61,931 bases of DNA from Globisporangium splendens. Taxonomy: Eukaryota; Oomycota; Peronosporomycetes; Pythiales; Pythiaceae. Below the pieces are notes generated by a model. It did no database searches, was not told where the DNA came from, and was given only the letters and a program-made list of their open reading frames with translations. The stretch spans positions 1 through 61,931 of the forward strand of contig VFIW01000172.1 in the NCBI GenBank assembly GCA_006386115.1, written 5' to 3'. The position numbers and the translations under genes were made by a program. Of the stretch, positions 41,157 through 50,737 are shown piece by piece. Within the stretch, counting starts at the first letter, position 1. Every line of letters starts with the position of its first letter.

Positions 41157-42653
41157 ATGTCTCCACCTAGCAAGCCGTCGGCGTTCTTCACGACAGAAGA
41201 CTACAAGGCTTCGTTTGCACTCTTTTGTTGCGTCTGTGGTATCGGCACGCTCGGCATGCCTGCCAACTTTGCGCGCGCGGGTCCGTACCTGGCGGTTGTG
41301 GCGCTTCTCATCATGGCATCGGCCAACGTGTATGCTAGCGTGACGCTTTCCAGAGTGATGCTTATGGCACCGAAAAGTGTGCGGAACTACAGTGATCTAG
41401 GTGAATGGGTGATGGGGAAGACTGGTCGGTACCTTGTCGTGTTCTCTCAAATGGGGGTCTGTCTCTTGGTGCCGTGTGCGTTCCTCGTGCTTGGCAGTAT
41501 GCTGTTCCAGACCTTGTTTCCAGGAGCTTTCAGTCAAACGTTTTGGATCGTATTCATGGCGCTCGTGGTTTTCCCAGTGGCGCTCATTCCGACCATGAAA
41601 GAAGGCGCCGGTATGATGTTTGCAGGATGCTTAGGCACGATCATCGCCGATATCGTGGGGATTGCAGTGATCTTGCACGGTATGGCCGGCCATCCTGCTC
41701 CACCAAGTCCAGATTTCAGCCTTCACCAGATCGTGACTACATTCGGAAACCTGTCGTTGGCGTACGGAGCTGCGACCGTGATCCCAGATCTCCAGCGTGA
41801 CCACAGTGAACCACATCGGATGCCGAAGGTCGTCTTCATCACGCTCTCCATCGTCTCGTGCTTCTTCTTGACGCTAGCTGCACTGGGCTACAGTGCTGCT
41901 GGGTGCCAGATTTCGGGTAACCTGCTCTTCTCGATCGCTGGCTCGGGTTCCACTGGAATGACTTCGCTTGGATTTATTGCGGATCGTGGCGCGGTTGTGA
42001 TGGCGTACCTCTTCATGCAGTTGCACATTGTGATCGCGTTCTCCACATTGCTCCACCCTGCGTTCTTCATGTTTGAACGCCTTGTGTTGGGCATGCACAA
42101 GAGCGAGAGCGTCGAAACTCTGGAAGCTGACCTTGAAGACCAGCAAGGTCTATCAAAGGCGTCGTATGTGTCCCAGTCGACGCCACACTCAGGTGACTCG
42201 ACAGCTCAAGGCGAAGTCGTGTCCACGAAGGGCAAGAACGAAGACAAGAATGAACTCTCCGAGTACTTGGGACCACGGAACGTTCTCCGCTACGTGCTGC
42301 TGCGAACGGTGATGATCGTGCTCCTGGTTTTGGCCTCCATCGCCTTGAAGGACCACTTTTTGGACCTCGCAGATTTTATCGGCGCGTCGGCGATTACTAT
42401 GAGCTGTCTCATCCTCCCACTCGTGTTCTACTTGAAGTTGAGCTGGAAGAAGATTCCACTGTATGAGCGCGTCATCGCACTGCTCCTTGTCGTGTTTTGC
42501 ACTGGATGTGGGCTATATGTGATGTACTACACCGGCAAGTCGCTGTTTGGCGGCACCGCTGAAGTGACTGCTGAGACGCCCGTGTTTGGGTTCTGTCCTG
42601 CGGAGTACCAGTTCAAGCCGTACTACGTCAAGAACTCGACGGCTTCGGCATAA
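41157..42653 (+). CDS. AAAP-family amino-acid permease 5
   Basis: 498 aa, intronless. ATG 41157 (MSPPSKPSAFFTTEDYKASF) is chosen by alignment with the other N-termini, although the frame is open 139 codons further up. It carries the family blocks GIGTLGMPANFARAG, HPAPPSPDFSLHQI, YSAAGCQISGNLLFSIAGSG and FGFCPAEYQFKPYYVKN. It is closest to permease 3 over the first third and the C-terminus. The loop (about residues 320-365) is Ser/Lys/Glu-rich and distinct. QRDHSEPHRM replaces QREHSEPHRM. Predicted amino-acid importer closing the plus-strand tandem array. Confidence 0.92.
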   Translation: MSPPSKPSAFFTTEDYKASFALFCCVCGIGTLGMPANFARAGPYLAVVALLIMASANVYASVTLSRVMLMAPKSVRNYSDLGEWVMGKTGRYLVVFSQMGVCLLVPCAFLVLGSMLFQTLFPGAFSQTFWIVFMALVVFPVALIPTMKEGAGMMFAGCLGTIIADIVGIAVILHGMAGHPAPPSPDFSLHQIVTTFGNLSLAYGAATVIPDLQRDHSEPHRMPKVVFITLSIVSCFFLTLAALGYSAAGCQISGNLLFSIAGSGSTGMTSLGFIADRGAVVMAYLFMQLHIVIAFSTLLHPAFFMFERLVLGMHKSESVETLEADLEDQQGLSKASYVSQSTPHSGDSTAQGEVVSTKGKNEDKNELSEYLGPRNVLRYVLLRTVMIVLLVLASIALKDHFLDLADFIGASAITMSCLILPLVFYLKLSWKKIPLYERVIALLLVVFCTGCGLYVMYYTGKSLFGGTAEVTAETPVFGFCPAEYQFKPYYVKNSTASA

Positions 42654-42862
42654 ATAGGTCTCGTTCTAGCAAGAACTCTGGATGATCGCGTTAAAGTGCA
42701 GTAAAATATACCATAAAACAAACCAGTCACTTTAGTCGCGAATGCACTAACCAATTGATTTAGAAGCTTCAGCGTTTCAGTGAGAAAATCTACACTTCAT
42801 TATCTGCAGCCACACTAGACTCATTAGCAGGAGACCATGGACGAACGAACGAATGGGTGGAT

Positions 42863-44323
42863 CTACAACGAATTGCTCGTTTGGTTGTAATACACTTTGT
42901 TCGCGAACTCGGCCTTGCAGAACGGGAAACTTGGCGCGTTTGGATCCGCAGGGTCGGGGTTGAACAACGCCTTGCCCGTGTTGTAGCTCACGTAGCACCC
43001 GAGCACGAGACAGACAAGGATGATGACGATCGCCGGCACCTTCTCGTAAATCGGGATCTTGGTCCAGAGCTTCTTCAGGTAGAACACGATGGGCAAGATG
43101 ATGCAGCTCATGGTGATGCACGACGCGCCGACAAAGTCAGTCAAGTCCAAGAAGTGGTCCTTCAAGACGACCGACAAGACGACCAAGCCTGCGACGACGG
43201 CGATGCGCAAGATGACGTATTTGAACACGTTCGCGCCTCGGTATTCCCGAGACTCTTCTTCTTCGTCCAGGCTCTCCCTCTCGATGTCCGCCATGGACAC
43301 GACGGAGCCTTTGGTCGAGCGTTCCTTGATGCCGTCAGCTGGTGTATCGACCGCATTGTAGTTGTTGGCTTCAATGTCTTCTGGTTTCTTCTTGTGCATG
43401 CCCAACACGAGACGTTCCAAGATGTAGAATGCTGGGGACACAATCACTGCGAATGCGATCGTGATGTGCAATTGCATGAACAGGTACGCGAGCACGACCA
43501 TGCCCTTATCCGACGAGAAGCCCAGCTTGGTCAGTCCAGTCGTAGCGCTCGGGTAGATCGTAAAGAGCAAGTTGCCCGTGATCTGGCATCCGACGGCCGA
43601 GTAACCGGAACCTGCCAAGGCCAGGAACAGGCACGAAATGAACGTTATGGTGACGAACACGACACGCGGCATGCGCGATGGGTCGCTGTGTTGACGCTGG
43701 AGCGCAGGGATGACAATGCCAGCACCGTACGCAAGCGACAGGTTGCCGAACGTGGTGGCGACTTGCTTGAACGAGATATCAGGCGATGGGATTGACGGGT
43801 GACCGCTCATACCGTGCAACAGCACACCCACTCCAATAATATCAGCAATGATCGTTCCCATGCAACCAGCAAAGGCAGCACCGGCACCTTCCTTGAGCGT
43901 CGGGGTCAAGCACACTGGCAGAACCGTGAGCGCCATGAGGATGATCCAAGTCGAAGACTCGAACGCACCCGGGAAGAGACCATCCAACAAGATGCCACCG
44001 AGCACGAGGAAAGCGCAAGGCACGAGCAAGCAGACACCCATTTGCGAGATCACAACGAGGTACCGTCCGGGTTTACCAAGGCAGAACTCACCGAGATCAC
44101 CGAAGGTCTTGACGGAGCGTGGAGCCGTGAGCATGACCTTGGAGCACACGACCGACGAATAGATGTTGGCAAAAGCCATGAACACCAGCGCGACCGTGGC
44201 GATCACTGGACCCGCGCGAGAAAAGTTGGCCGGCATACCGAGCGTACCGATGCCGTAGACACAGCAGAAGAGGTTGAAGGCGATTTTCGCATCTTCGAGC
44301 GTGAAGAACGGCTTCCCAGCCAT
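42863..44323 (-). CDS. AAAP-family amino-acid permease 6 (second subclade)
   Basis: 486 aa, intronless, start MAGKPFFTLEDAKIAF. It belongs to a different subclade from permeases 1-5: GIGTLGMPANFSRAG (Ser for Ala), CSKVMLTAPRSVKTFGDLGE, PALQRQHSDPSRMPR, YSAVGCQITGNLLFTIYPSA and an Asp/Pro-rich C-terminus NPDPADPNAPSFPFC. It converges on permease 5 with about 210 bp between stops. Same predicted function, amino-acid import at the plasma membrane. This is the intact relative to compare with the two inverted copies at 47.7-50.7 kb. Confidence 0.92.
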   Translation of the reverse strand: MAGKPFFTLEDAKIAFNLFCCVYGIGTLGMPANFSRAGPVIATVALVFMAFANIYSSVVCSKVMLTAPRSVKTFGDLGEFCLGKPGRYLVVISQMGVCLLVPCAFLVLGGILLDGLFPGAFESSTWIILMALTVLPVCLTPTLKEGAGAAFAGCMGTIIADIIGVGVLLHGMSGHPSIPSPDISFKQVATTFGNLSLAYGAGIVIPALQRQHSDPSRMPRVVFVTITFISCLFLALAGSGYSAVGCQITGNLLFTIYPSATTGLTKLGFSSDKGMVVLAYLFMQLHITIAFAVIVSPAFYILERLVLGMHKKKPEDIEANNYNAVDTPADGIKERSTKGSVVSMADIERESLDEEEESREYRGANVFKYVILRIAVVAGLVVLSVVLKDHFLDLTDFVGASCITMSCIILPIVFYLKKLWTKIPIYEKVPAIVIILVCLVLGCYVSYNTGKALFNPDPADPNAPSFPFCKAEFANKVYYNQTSNSL

Positions 44324-46519
44324 GGCGTACTTGGAGTTGGTCTGGCTGTTGAGAGACTCTTGAATTGGACTTGACGACTACGCAGAAAGTCTTGGAATGA
44401 GCACGAACGAAGGCGTTGGAGGCACAGAGAACGAGAGCTCAAGGGACTCGCGGCACAGCGCATCTCCTAGAGAAGACCGTGAAGACCACCGCGGCTTTGG
44501 GTCTTTCTTTCTCTCTCTCTCTCTCTCTACCCACTCATGCAAAGAAACCAGGTGTAGGTTGACAACGGCGTGCGGTCCTGCGACACCATCACGATACTGT
44601 AAACGAATCGCAAACGCGGATGAGATCCCTAGAAAAAAAAAGGATCCACTTGAGGGAGTCCACACTCGGAAAGTGAGCTGAGAGATCAACACCCTTTGTT
44701 GGCAGTGACAGAGTTGTCTATAGCAATACGAATGGCTGCATACAAGTACACGCAATGACTCACCAATGCACTATGCTTGTCACTGGTAGCAGTGTCTTGT
44801 CGGTTTCTTGGAAAGTATCGTCGACACGATTGGAGCTTTTGGAATCCTGTCATCCGGCACGTCCCCCTTTCCGAAAGTGGCAGCGGAACTGGCTCAAATG
44901 CCCAACTGCGCGGGACTGCCTGTCACTCTCTAGGAAACGTCTGATTAAACACACTGCTCGGCAAAGCCCGCACCCGATGTGCCACAGTGCTACTATGCTC
45001 CAATGACGCTTGCACTGCGAGGGCTTCTATTGGATACTTGTTGCATGCACATTCCGTCATGGCCAACGAAAAAGCCCACGGTTTTGAACACTGCTGCGCC
45101 GAGTGCCACAAGACCACCATATCTGAAACTAAATGATTGTTTTACTGTTTCGACATTCCTTGAGGGTTGGCTTCACGGAAAGGCAGCAGCATCGAAGAGT
45201 ATGATGCGATGTGATGGCTGCTGCTTTTTTGCGCCGTTGATGACCGAGATTAATTCGTGTGGTGCAGTGTTTGACCTTCCTTGAAAATTACCACAGGGAA
45301 ACTGACAATCGCAGCATTATGTGCACACAAGTTTTGTTGTCGCTGTTGTTGTTCGGGTCGTAAATCGCTAAATACACATCTCCCAGTGATGCCAGATTCT
45401 AGACCGGCGAAGTCGAGAGGGTTTGGACTGGGATGCGCTGTGGTAAGCTGCTATTTTACTGTACAGCGCACAAAAGGCTTGTGTGAACACATGTTTGCTA
45501 CAGAACCGTGCGATCATGGAAGCAAGTGAGCAGATCCGAAAGCTCAGCGCTGATGGAGAGTCAACGAGACCCGTTTCCAGACAATGTTGCTGCATATTGT
45601 AACTGCTTGTTCATGATCGAGAGTGACAGCTCGAGACGGTGAATTGCATCAGAAGCATTGCGGATGTCGCCCCTCGCCAAAGTCCGCATTTCATTCACAC
45701 GAGAGTGTATGTTGTTGGTTCGTGGAGAGTGGGGTAGAATCCACTTCAACCAGAACCCTCTTGGACACCCCTCCAGACTTGTACTCTCTTTTTAGGGACG
45801 TTAGCATTCTCTGTGCAGGAGACTTTGCAAGAAGAAGAATGCTTTGCAGCATAGAAAGGGCATCTTCTTTGTTTAGGGACATCGCTGTAAGTTACAGCAA
45901 TGTTTGTCGGGAAACTTACGGCAGTCTTTTAATTGTGCACAATAGATTACACAGAATTATGTTTACAGAGACCTCGTGTGAGTCAATAACTAGCCGACAT
46001 ACATCCGAGTCTCAGATGTGGTGATTGGCATTGTGCTGATCCCTGAATCAGAGAGCGAGAGCCTTCAGCAAAGTGCAAATCTCCACATTCCATAAAATTC
46101 TAAATGATCACCGACCTCAAATAGAATTACCTTCTCTCTCTCTAAATGATCACCGATCATCGTCATCCTCTAGGTATGTACCCAGCGTCGAAGGAGGAGC
46201 CCCGAGATGAGTGCGCACTGAAACAATTCCATCTCATTGCTTTGCATCCGGGTCAAACGATATTGATCGGCCAAGGAGTCTCGGGCAGTTGAGCGTCTTA
46301 CGACGTGTTCGCCCAGATGCGCGCAAGGAGATTCTGTCAGTCGCTTCGACAGGTTCCGAACTTGTTGCTACGTGGGGTCTCAACTGCTTGTGGAGATAAT
46401 TCAAATGGAAGAGCGACGTTTTACAAGACACAAACATGATTTACGATAAACGGCAGCCACAATCTCTTCGATCAAGCCCACACTGAGTGAGACACGAGAA
46501 GAAGAGAGCGAGATGCAAT
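44324..46519. other. non-coding region between permease 6 and a relic
   Basis: Contains a (CT)9 tract at 44511-44528 in the permease 6 leader and a short direct repeat, TCTAAATGATCACCGA, at 46099 and 46141. No gene is supported; the frames present are short and overlap. Confidence 0.45.
44511..44528. repeat. (CT)9 microsatellite
   Basis: Nine CT dinucleotides about 190 bp upstream of the permease 6 start, reading as GA repeats on the coding strand. Confidence 0.85.
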
Positions 46520-46615
46520 CTACGCGGAGATCGAGGCAGTCTTGTTGTAGTACACATCGAATTGGTGTTCAAGCGAGCAGAATGGGAAGTTGGATGCGTT
46601 TGGATCAGTTGTACC
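46520..46615 (-). pseudogene. C-terminal relic of a ninth AAAP permease
   Basis: On the minus strand 31 codons and a stop read GTTDPNASNFPFCSLEHQFD then VYYNKTAS, matching the C-termini of the second subclade (NPDPADPNAPSFPFC...VYYNQTS in permease 6). Immediately upstream the frame is closed by TGA codons and no membrane segments are found, so only the tail survives. None of the complete permeases has introns, so this is unlikely to be a real last exon. Confidence 0.72.
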
Positions 46616-47672
46616 AGTTCTTTCTCAACTGACAGCAATTCTATTGAACTCACACCGACCTACACTATTCACAGAGAAGCTGAAGTCCTGCAGAAGATAA
46701 AAAGAACAGCAGGGGTACCTGATACTGTATGGTTGCAAGATGAATGCAGAGAGGAACTGCCATGTTTGCACCACGGCATCCTGGGTTGTCAGAGCAAAAT
46801 GGCTTGACCATAAACTTTGTCAATGATCATTCTTGTACACACGTTGGCTGGACACATCGGCTTGCCCCAATGATGAGGCACGAACGCATTGACGCAAAAT
46901 ATGCTGTCCCTTGATCGGGAAGTCTTGAAGTTTACTTTTGCTCGAGCTGATTCAAGCGCAGGACGATGTACTGCAATTGTGTCCCTCTTCACAGGCATCT
47001 TGTGTGCCACCAGCAACGATTTGACCATGGCTTTTATGATCTGTCGTTTATGAAGCAAATACGAACCTAGTATCTGTTACCTTTCCTCTTGCATTAAGGG
47101 CATCCGCACCGGTTGTGTTATATTCTGTGTCAACGTTGCCTGAAAAAGCGTGACACAGTGCCAAACATAACGTTAGCAGAGTTAGTTTCGCACCAGTCCA
47201 GGGTGAAAAATGAGCGACATTGGGATGTTCTATAGTATTGACCGTATGCATCGGGAGTGGGAACAACACCCTCTAGCCCTTGCAGGGCAATAAAAGACAA
47301 GGGGTAAAAGCCCATCAATGAGTCGGAGGCGTGTGGCGATCAGCATGTATTAGCACGGCATTTTTTACGTTTTCAGCCGACCGGTTCGGATGCCGTATTC
47401 AATAAGCACGGCTATGCTGCTCATAGCCAACATCTCCATTCAGCTATTGATCTCTAGCCGTGTGTGCTAGATAAATCTCAAAACGAGCGTGGTGGCATTG
47501 CTTTCTTTTTTCAAGCGCGACGCTCGTGGGATTTGACTTTTGCGTTACAGTAAAAAGCACCGGTTACAAAATGGCAATTGTTCATTGTTTAGATGGCATG
47601 TCAACATCCACGCTCCTTTGTCCAGCGTCACTCGACCCCGAGCAAGCCCTCGTCTGCTCATAAACTCGTCGT
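46616..47672. other. non-coding region between the relic and the inverted permease pair
   Basis: 1.06 kb where further parts of the relic permease might be sought; none is visible by eye. No other feature seen. Confidence 0.4.
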
Positions 47673-49115
47673 TTAGAAGCCAGACGTGGCGTTGTAGTAG
47701 ATCTCACGTTCGTCTTCCGGGTGGCAGAACGGGAACAGGATTTCCGGGTCCGACTCATCTGGGTTGAAGAGGTTCTTGCCAGAAGTGTAGGTCACATAGC
47801 ACCCCAAAACAAGGCACACAAGGACGACGACAATCGCCGGGATCTTCTCGTACATCGGAATCTTTGTCCAGAGCTTCTTCAAGTAGAACACAATCGGCAA
47901 GACGATGCAGCTCATGGTGATGCACGACGCACCGATGAAATCGGTCAGGTCCAAGAAGTGGTCCTTCAGGAGTACTGACGCAACGACTTGAATGGCAACA
48001 ATGAAGGTTCGCAAGATGACGTACTTCCACGCGTTTGAGCCCGTGTACTCTGCGGCTTCGATCTCTTCATCCAGACTCTCCTTTTCGATGTCCGCAATCG
48101 AAACGACCGAGTTCTTCGAGGTGCGAGGCTTGAAATCTAAAGCAGGGGTGTCGGCAGATTCGTAGTTGAGGGCCTCCATGTCATCGTCTTTCTTTTGGTG
48201 CATTCCCAGCACCAGTCGCTCCGTAATGTAGAATGCTGGCAAGACAATGACGGCGAAAGCGATCGTGATGTGCAGTTGCATGAACAAGTACGCGAGTACG
48301 ACCATGCCCTTGTCCGATGAAAAGCCGAGGTTGGTCAAGCCGGTAGTGGCGTCCGGGTAAATGGTGAAGAGCAAGTTGCCCGAGATCTGGCAACCAACAG
48401 CAGAGTAGCCAGAGCCAGCGAGCGCCAAGAACAGCACAGAGATGAAGGTCAGCGTCACGCCTACAATGCGAGGCATGCGCGTCGGGTCACTGTGTTGGCG
48501 TTGCAGAGCAGGAATGACGATACCAGCGCCGTAGGCGAGGGACAAATTGCCGAACGTCGTCGCGACTTGCTTGAACGAGATATCAGGAGTTGGTACCGAT
48601 GGATGACCACTCATGCCGTGCAACAAGACGGCGACACCGATGACATCCGCGATAAGCGTACCCATGCAGCCAGCAAATGCGGCCCCTGCTCCTTCCTTGA
48701 GTGTTGGAGTCAAGCAAACTGGCAAGACCGTGAGTGCCATGAGGACAATCCACGTTGACGATTCAAAGGACGAAGGAAAGAGTCCGTTGAGAAGAATACC
48801 ACCGAGCACCAAGAAAGCACATGGCACAAGTAGGCAAACACCCATCTGCGATAGCACGACGAGGTATCGTCCAGCCTTGCCCATGCACCATTCCCCGAGA
48901 TCGCCGAACGTCTTGACGGACCTTGGTGCCGCAAGCATCACCTTGGAGCATACCACACCAGAGTAAGTGTTGGCAAAGGCCATGAAGATCAACGCGATAG
49001 TGGCGATCGCTGGTCCCGCTCGAGAGAAGTTAGCTGGCATGCCGAGCGTGCCGATGCCGTAGACACAGCAGAAGAGACTGAACGCGATCTTCGCATCTTC
49101 GAGGGTAAACCATTT
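47673..49115 (-). pseudogene. AAAP permease 7, start missing (left arm of inverted repeat)
   Basis: The frame encodes almost the whole second-subclade permease (from KWFTLEDAKIAFSLF to a native-looking end NATSGF), the same protein as permease 8 by eye. However, homology stops at 49115, just short of the MG that starts permease 8. Upstream the frame continues to about 49178 without an ATG, and the next in-frame Met lies inside the first family block (GMPANFSRAG). It therefore lacks its own start codon and promoter, unless a non-ATG or spliced start is used. It keeps the native C-terminus that permease 8 has lost. Confidence 0.75.
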
Positions 49116-50658
49116 GACCACAGTGAATGTTCCGAGGGATGAAGTTGGCTGCCCGAACCGTCCGAATGATGACAGCAAGCCTCAATATTTACCCCGGTTC
49201 TCATACTTCCCAAGAATCAATCATGGGAAAGTGGTTCACCCTCGAAGATGCGAAAATCGCGTTCAGTCTCTTCTGCTGTGTCTACGGCATCGGCACGCTC
49301 GGCATGCCAGCTAACTTCTCTCGAGCGGGACCAGCGATCGCCACTATCGCGTTGATCTTCATGGCCTTTGCCAACACTTACTCTGGTGTGGTATGCTCCA
49401 AGGTGATGCTTGCGGCACCAAGGTCCGTCAAGACGTTCGGCGATCTCGGGGAATGGTGCATGGGCAAGGCTGGACGATACCTCGTCGTGCTATCGCAGAT
49501 GGGTGTTTGCCTACTTGTGCCATGTGCTTTCTTGGTGCTCGGTGGTATTCTTCTCAACGGACTCTTTCCTTCGTCCTTTGAATCGTCAACGTGGATTGTC
49601 CTCATGGCACTCACGGTCTTGCCAGTTTGCTTGACTCCAACACTCAAGGAAGGAGCAGGGGCCGCATTTGCTGGCTGCATGGGTACGCTTATCGCGGATG
49701 TCATCGGTGTCGCCGTCTTGTTGCACGGCATGAGTGGTCATCCATCGGTACCAACTCCTGATATCTCGTTCAAGCAAGTCGCGACGACGTTCGGCAATTT
49801 GTCCCTCGCCTACGGCGCTGGTATCGTCATTCCTGCTCTGCAACGCCAACACAGTGACCCGACGCGCATGCCTCGCATTGTAGGCGTGACGCTGACCTTC
49901 ATCTCTGTGCTGTTCTTGGCGCTCGCTGGCTCTGGCTACTCTGCTGTTGGTTGCCAGATCTCGGGCAACTTGCTCTTCACCATTTACCCGGACGCCACTA
50001 CCGGCTTGACCAACCTCGGCTTTTCATCGGACAAGGGCATGGTCGTACTCGCGTACTTGTTCATGCAACTGCACATCACGATCGCTTTCGCCGTCATTGT
50101 CTTGCCAGCATTCTACATTACGGAGCGACTGGTGCTGGGAATGCACCAAAAGAAAGACGATGACATGGAGGCCCTCAACTACGAATCTGCCGACACCCCT
50201 GCTTTAGATTTCAAGCCTCGCACCTCGAAGAACTCGGTCGTTTCGATTGCGGACATCGAAAAGGAGAGTCTGGATGAAGAGATCGAAGCCGCAGAGTACA
50301 CGGGCTCAAACGCGTGGAAGTACGTCATCTTGCGAACCTTCATTGTTGCCATTCAAGTCGTTGCGTCAGTACTCCTGAAGGACCACTTCTTGGACCTGAC
50401 CGATTTCATCGGTGCGTCGTGCATCACCATGAGCTGCATCGTCTTGCCGATTGTGTTCTACTTGAAGAAGCTCTGGACAAAGATTCCGATGTACGAGAAG
50501 ATCCCGGCGATTGTCGTCGTCCTTGTGTGCCTTGTTTTGGGGTGCTATGTGACCTACACTTCTGGCAAGAACCTCTTCAACCCAGATGAGTCGGACCCGG
50601 AAATCCTGTTCCCGTTCTGCCACCCGGAAGACGAACGTGAGATCTACTACAACGCCAC
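47686..50658. repeat. long inverted repeat, 1430-bp arms with 113-bp spacer
   Basis: Left arm 47686-49115 and right arm 49229-50658 are reverse complements. Mirror positions always sum to 98344 over the full arm length, so there are no net indels, and short frames on both strands are mirrored exactly. The only differences I saw are two substitutions near the inner edge (around 49086 and 49107). Outside both ends similarity stops abruptly. The near-perfect arms imply very recent duplication, ongoing conversion or an assembly fold-back. Confidence 0.9.
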
Positions 50659-50734
50659 TTCCTTGCGCGTAACAGTGCTGTATCTGAAATTGAATTACAC
50701 GCATTTGAATAGTTTGATCTCGAAATACTGTTGA
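49223..50734 (+). CDS. AAAP permease 8 with a replaced C-terminus (right arm)
   Basis: 503 aa. The start at 49223 (MGKWFTLEDAKIAFSLF) resembles that of permease 6 (MAGKPFFTLEDAKIAF); the frame is open upstream to 49127 but without family similarity. The body matches permease 7: GIGTLGMPANFSRAG, HPSVPTPDISFKQ, PALQRQHSDPTRMPR, NPDESDPEILFPFCHPEDE. After NATS at 50658 the inverted repeat ends, and the frame runs 25 codons into unrelated DNA (LRVTVLYLKLNY...), stopping 3 bp before the convergent Mlo-like stop. It may still work as a transporter, since the family tail is short and variable. It is the only one of the pair with a start codon. Confidence 0.85.
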   Translation: MGKWFTLEDAKIAFSLFCCVYGIGTLGMPANFSRAGPAIATIALIFMAFANTYSGVVCSKVMLAAPRSVKTFGDLGEWCMGKAGRYLVVLSQMGVCLLVPCAFLVLGGILLNGLFPSSFESSTWIVLMALTVLPVCLTPTLKEGAGAAFAGCMGTLIADVIGVAVLLHGMSGHPSVPTPDISFKQVATTFGNLSLAYGAGIVIPALQRQHSDPTRMPRIVGVTLTFISVLFLALAGSGYSAVGCQISGNLLFTIYPDATTGLTNLGFSSDKGMVVLAYLFMQLHITIAFAVIVLPAFYITERLVLGMHQKKDDDMEALNYESADTPALDFKPRTSKNSVVSIADIEKESLDEEIEAAEYTGSNAWKYVILRTFIVAIQVVASVLLKDHFLDLTDFIGASCITMSCIVLPIVFYLKKLWTKIPMYEKIPAIVVVLVCLVLGCYVTYTSGKNLFNPDESDPEILFPFCHPEDEREIYYNATSLRVTVLYLKLNYTHLNSLISKYC

Positions 50735-50737
50735 TGT

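Noticed and set aside
42857..43795. 312-codon frame on the plus strand over permease 6
   Set aside because: Antisense shadow of the minus-strand permease; His/Arg/Asp-rich composition typical of antisense reading.
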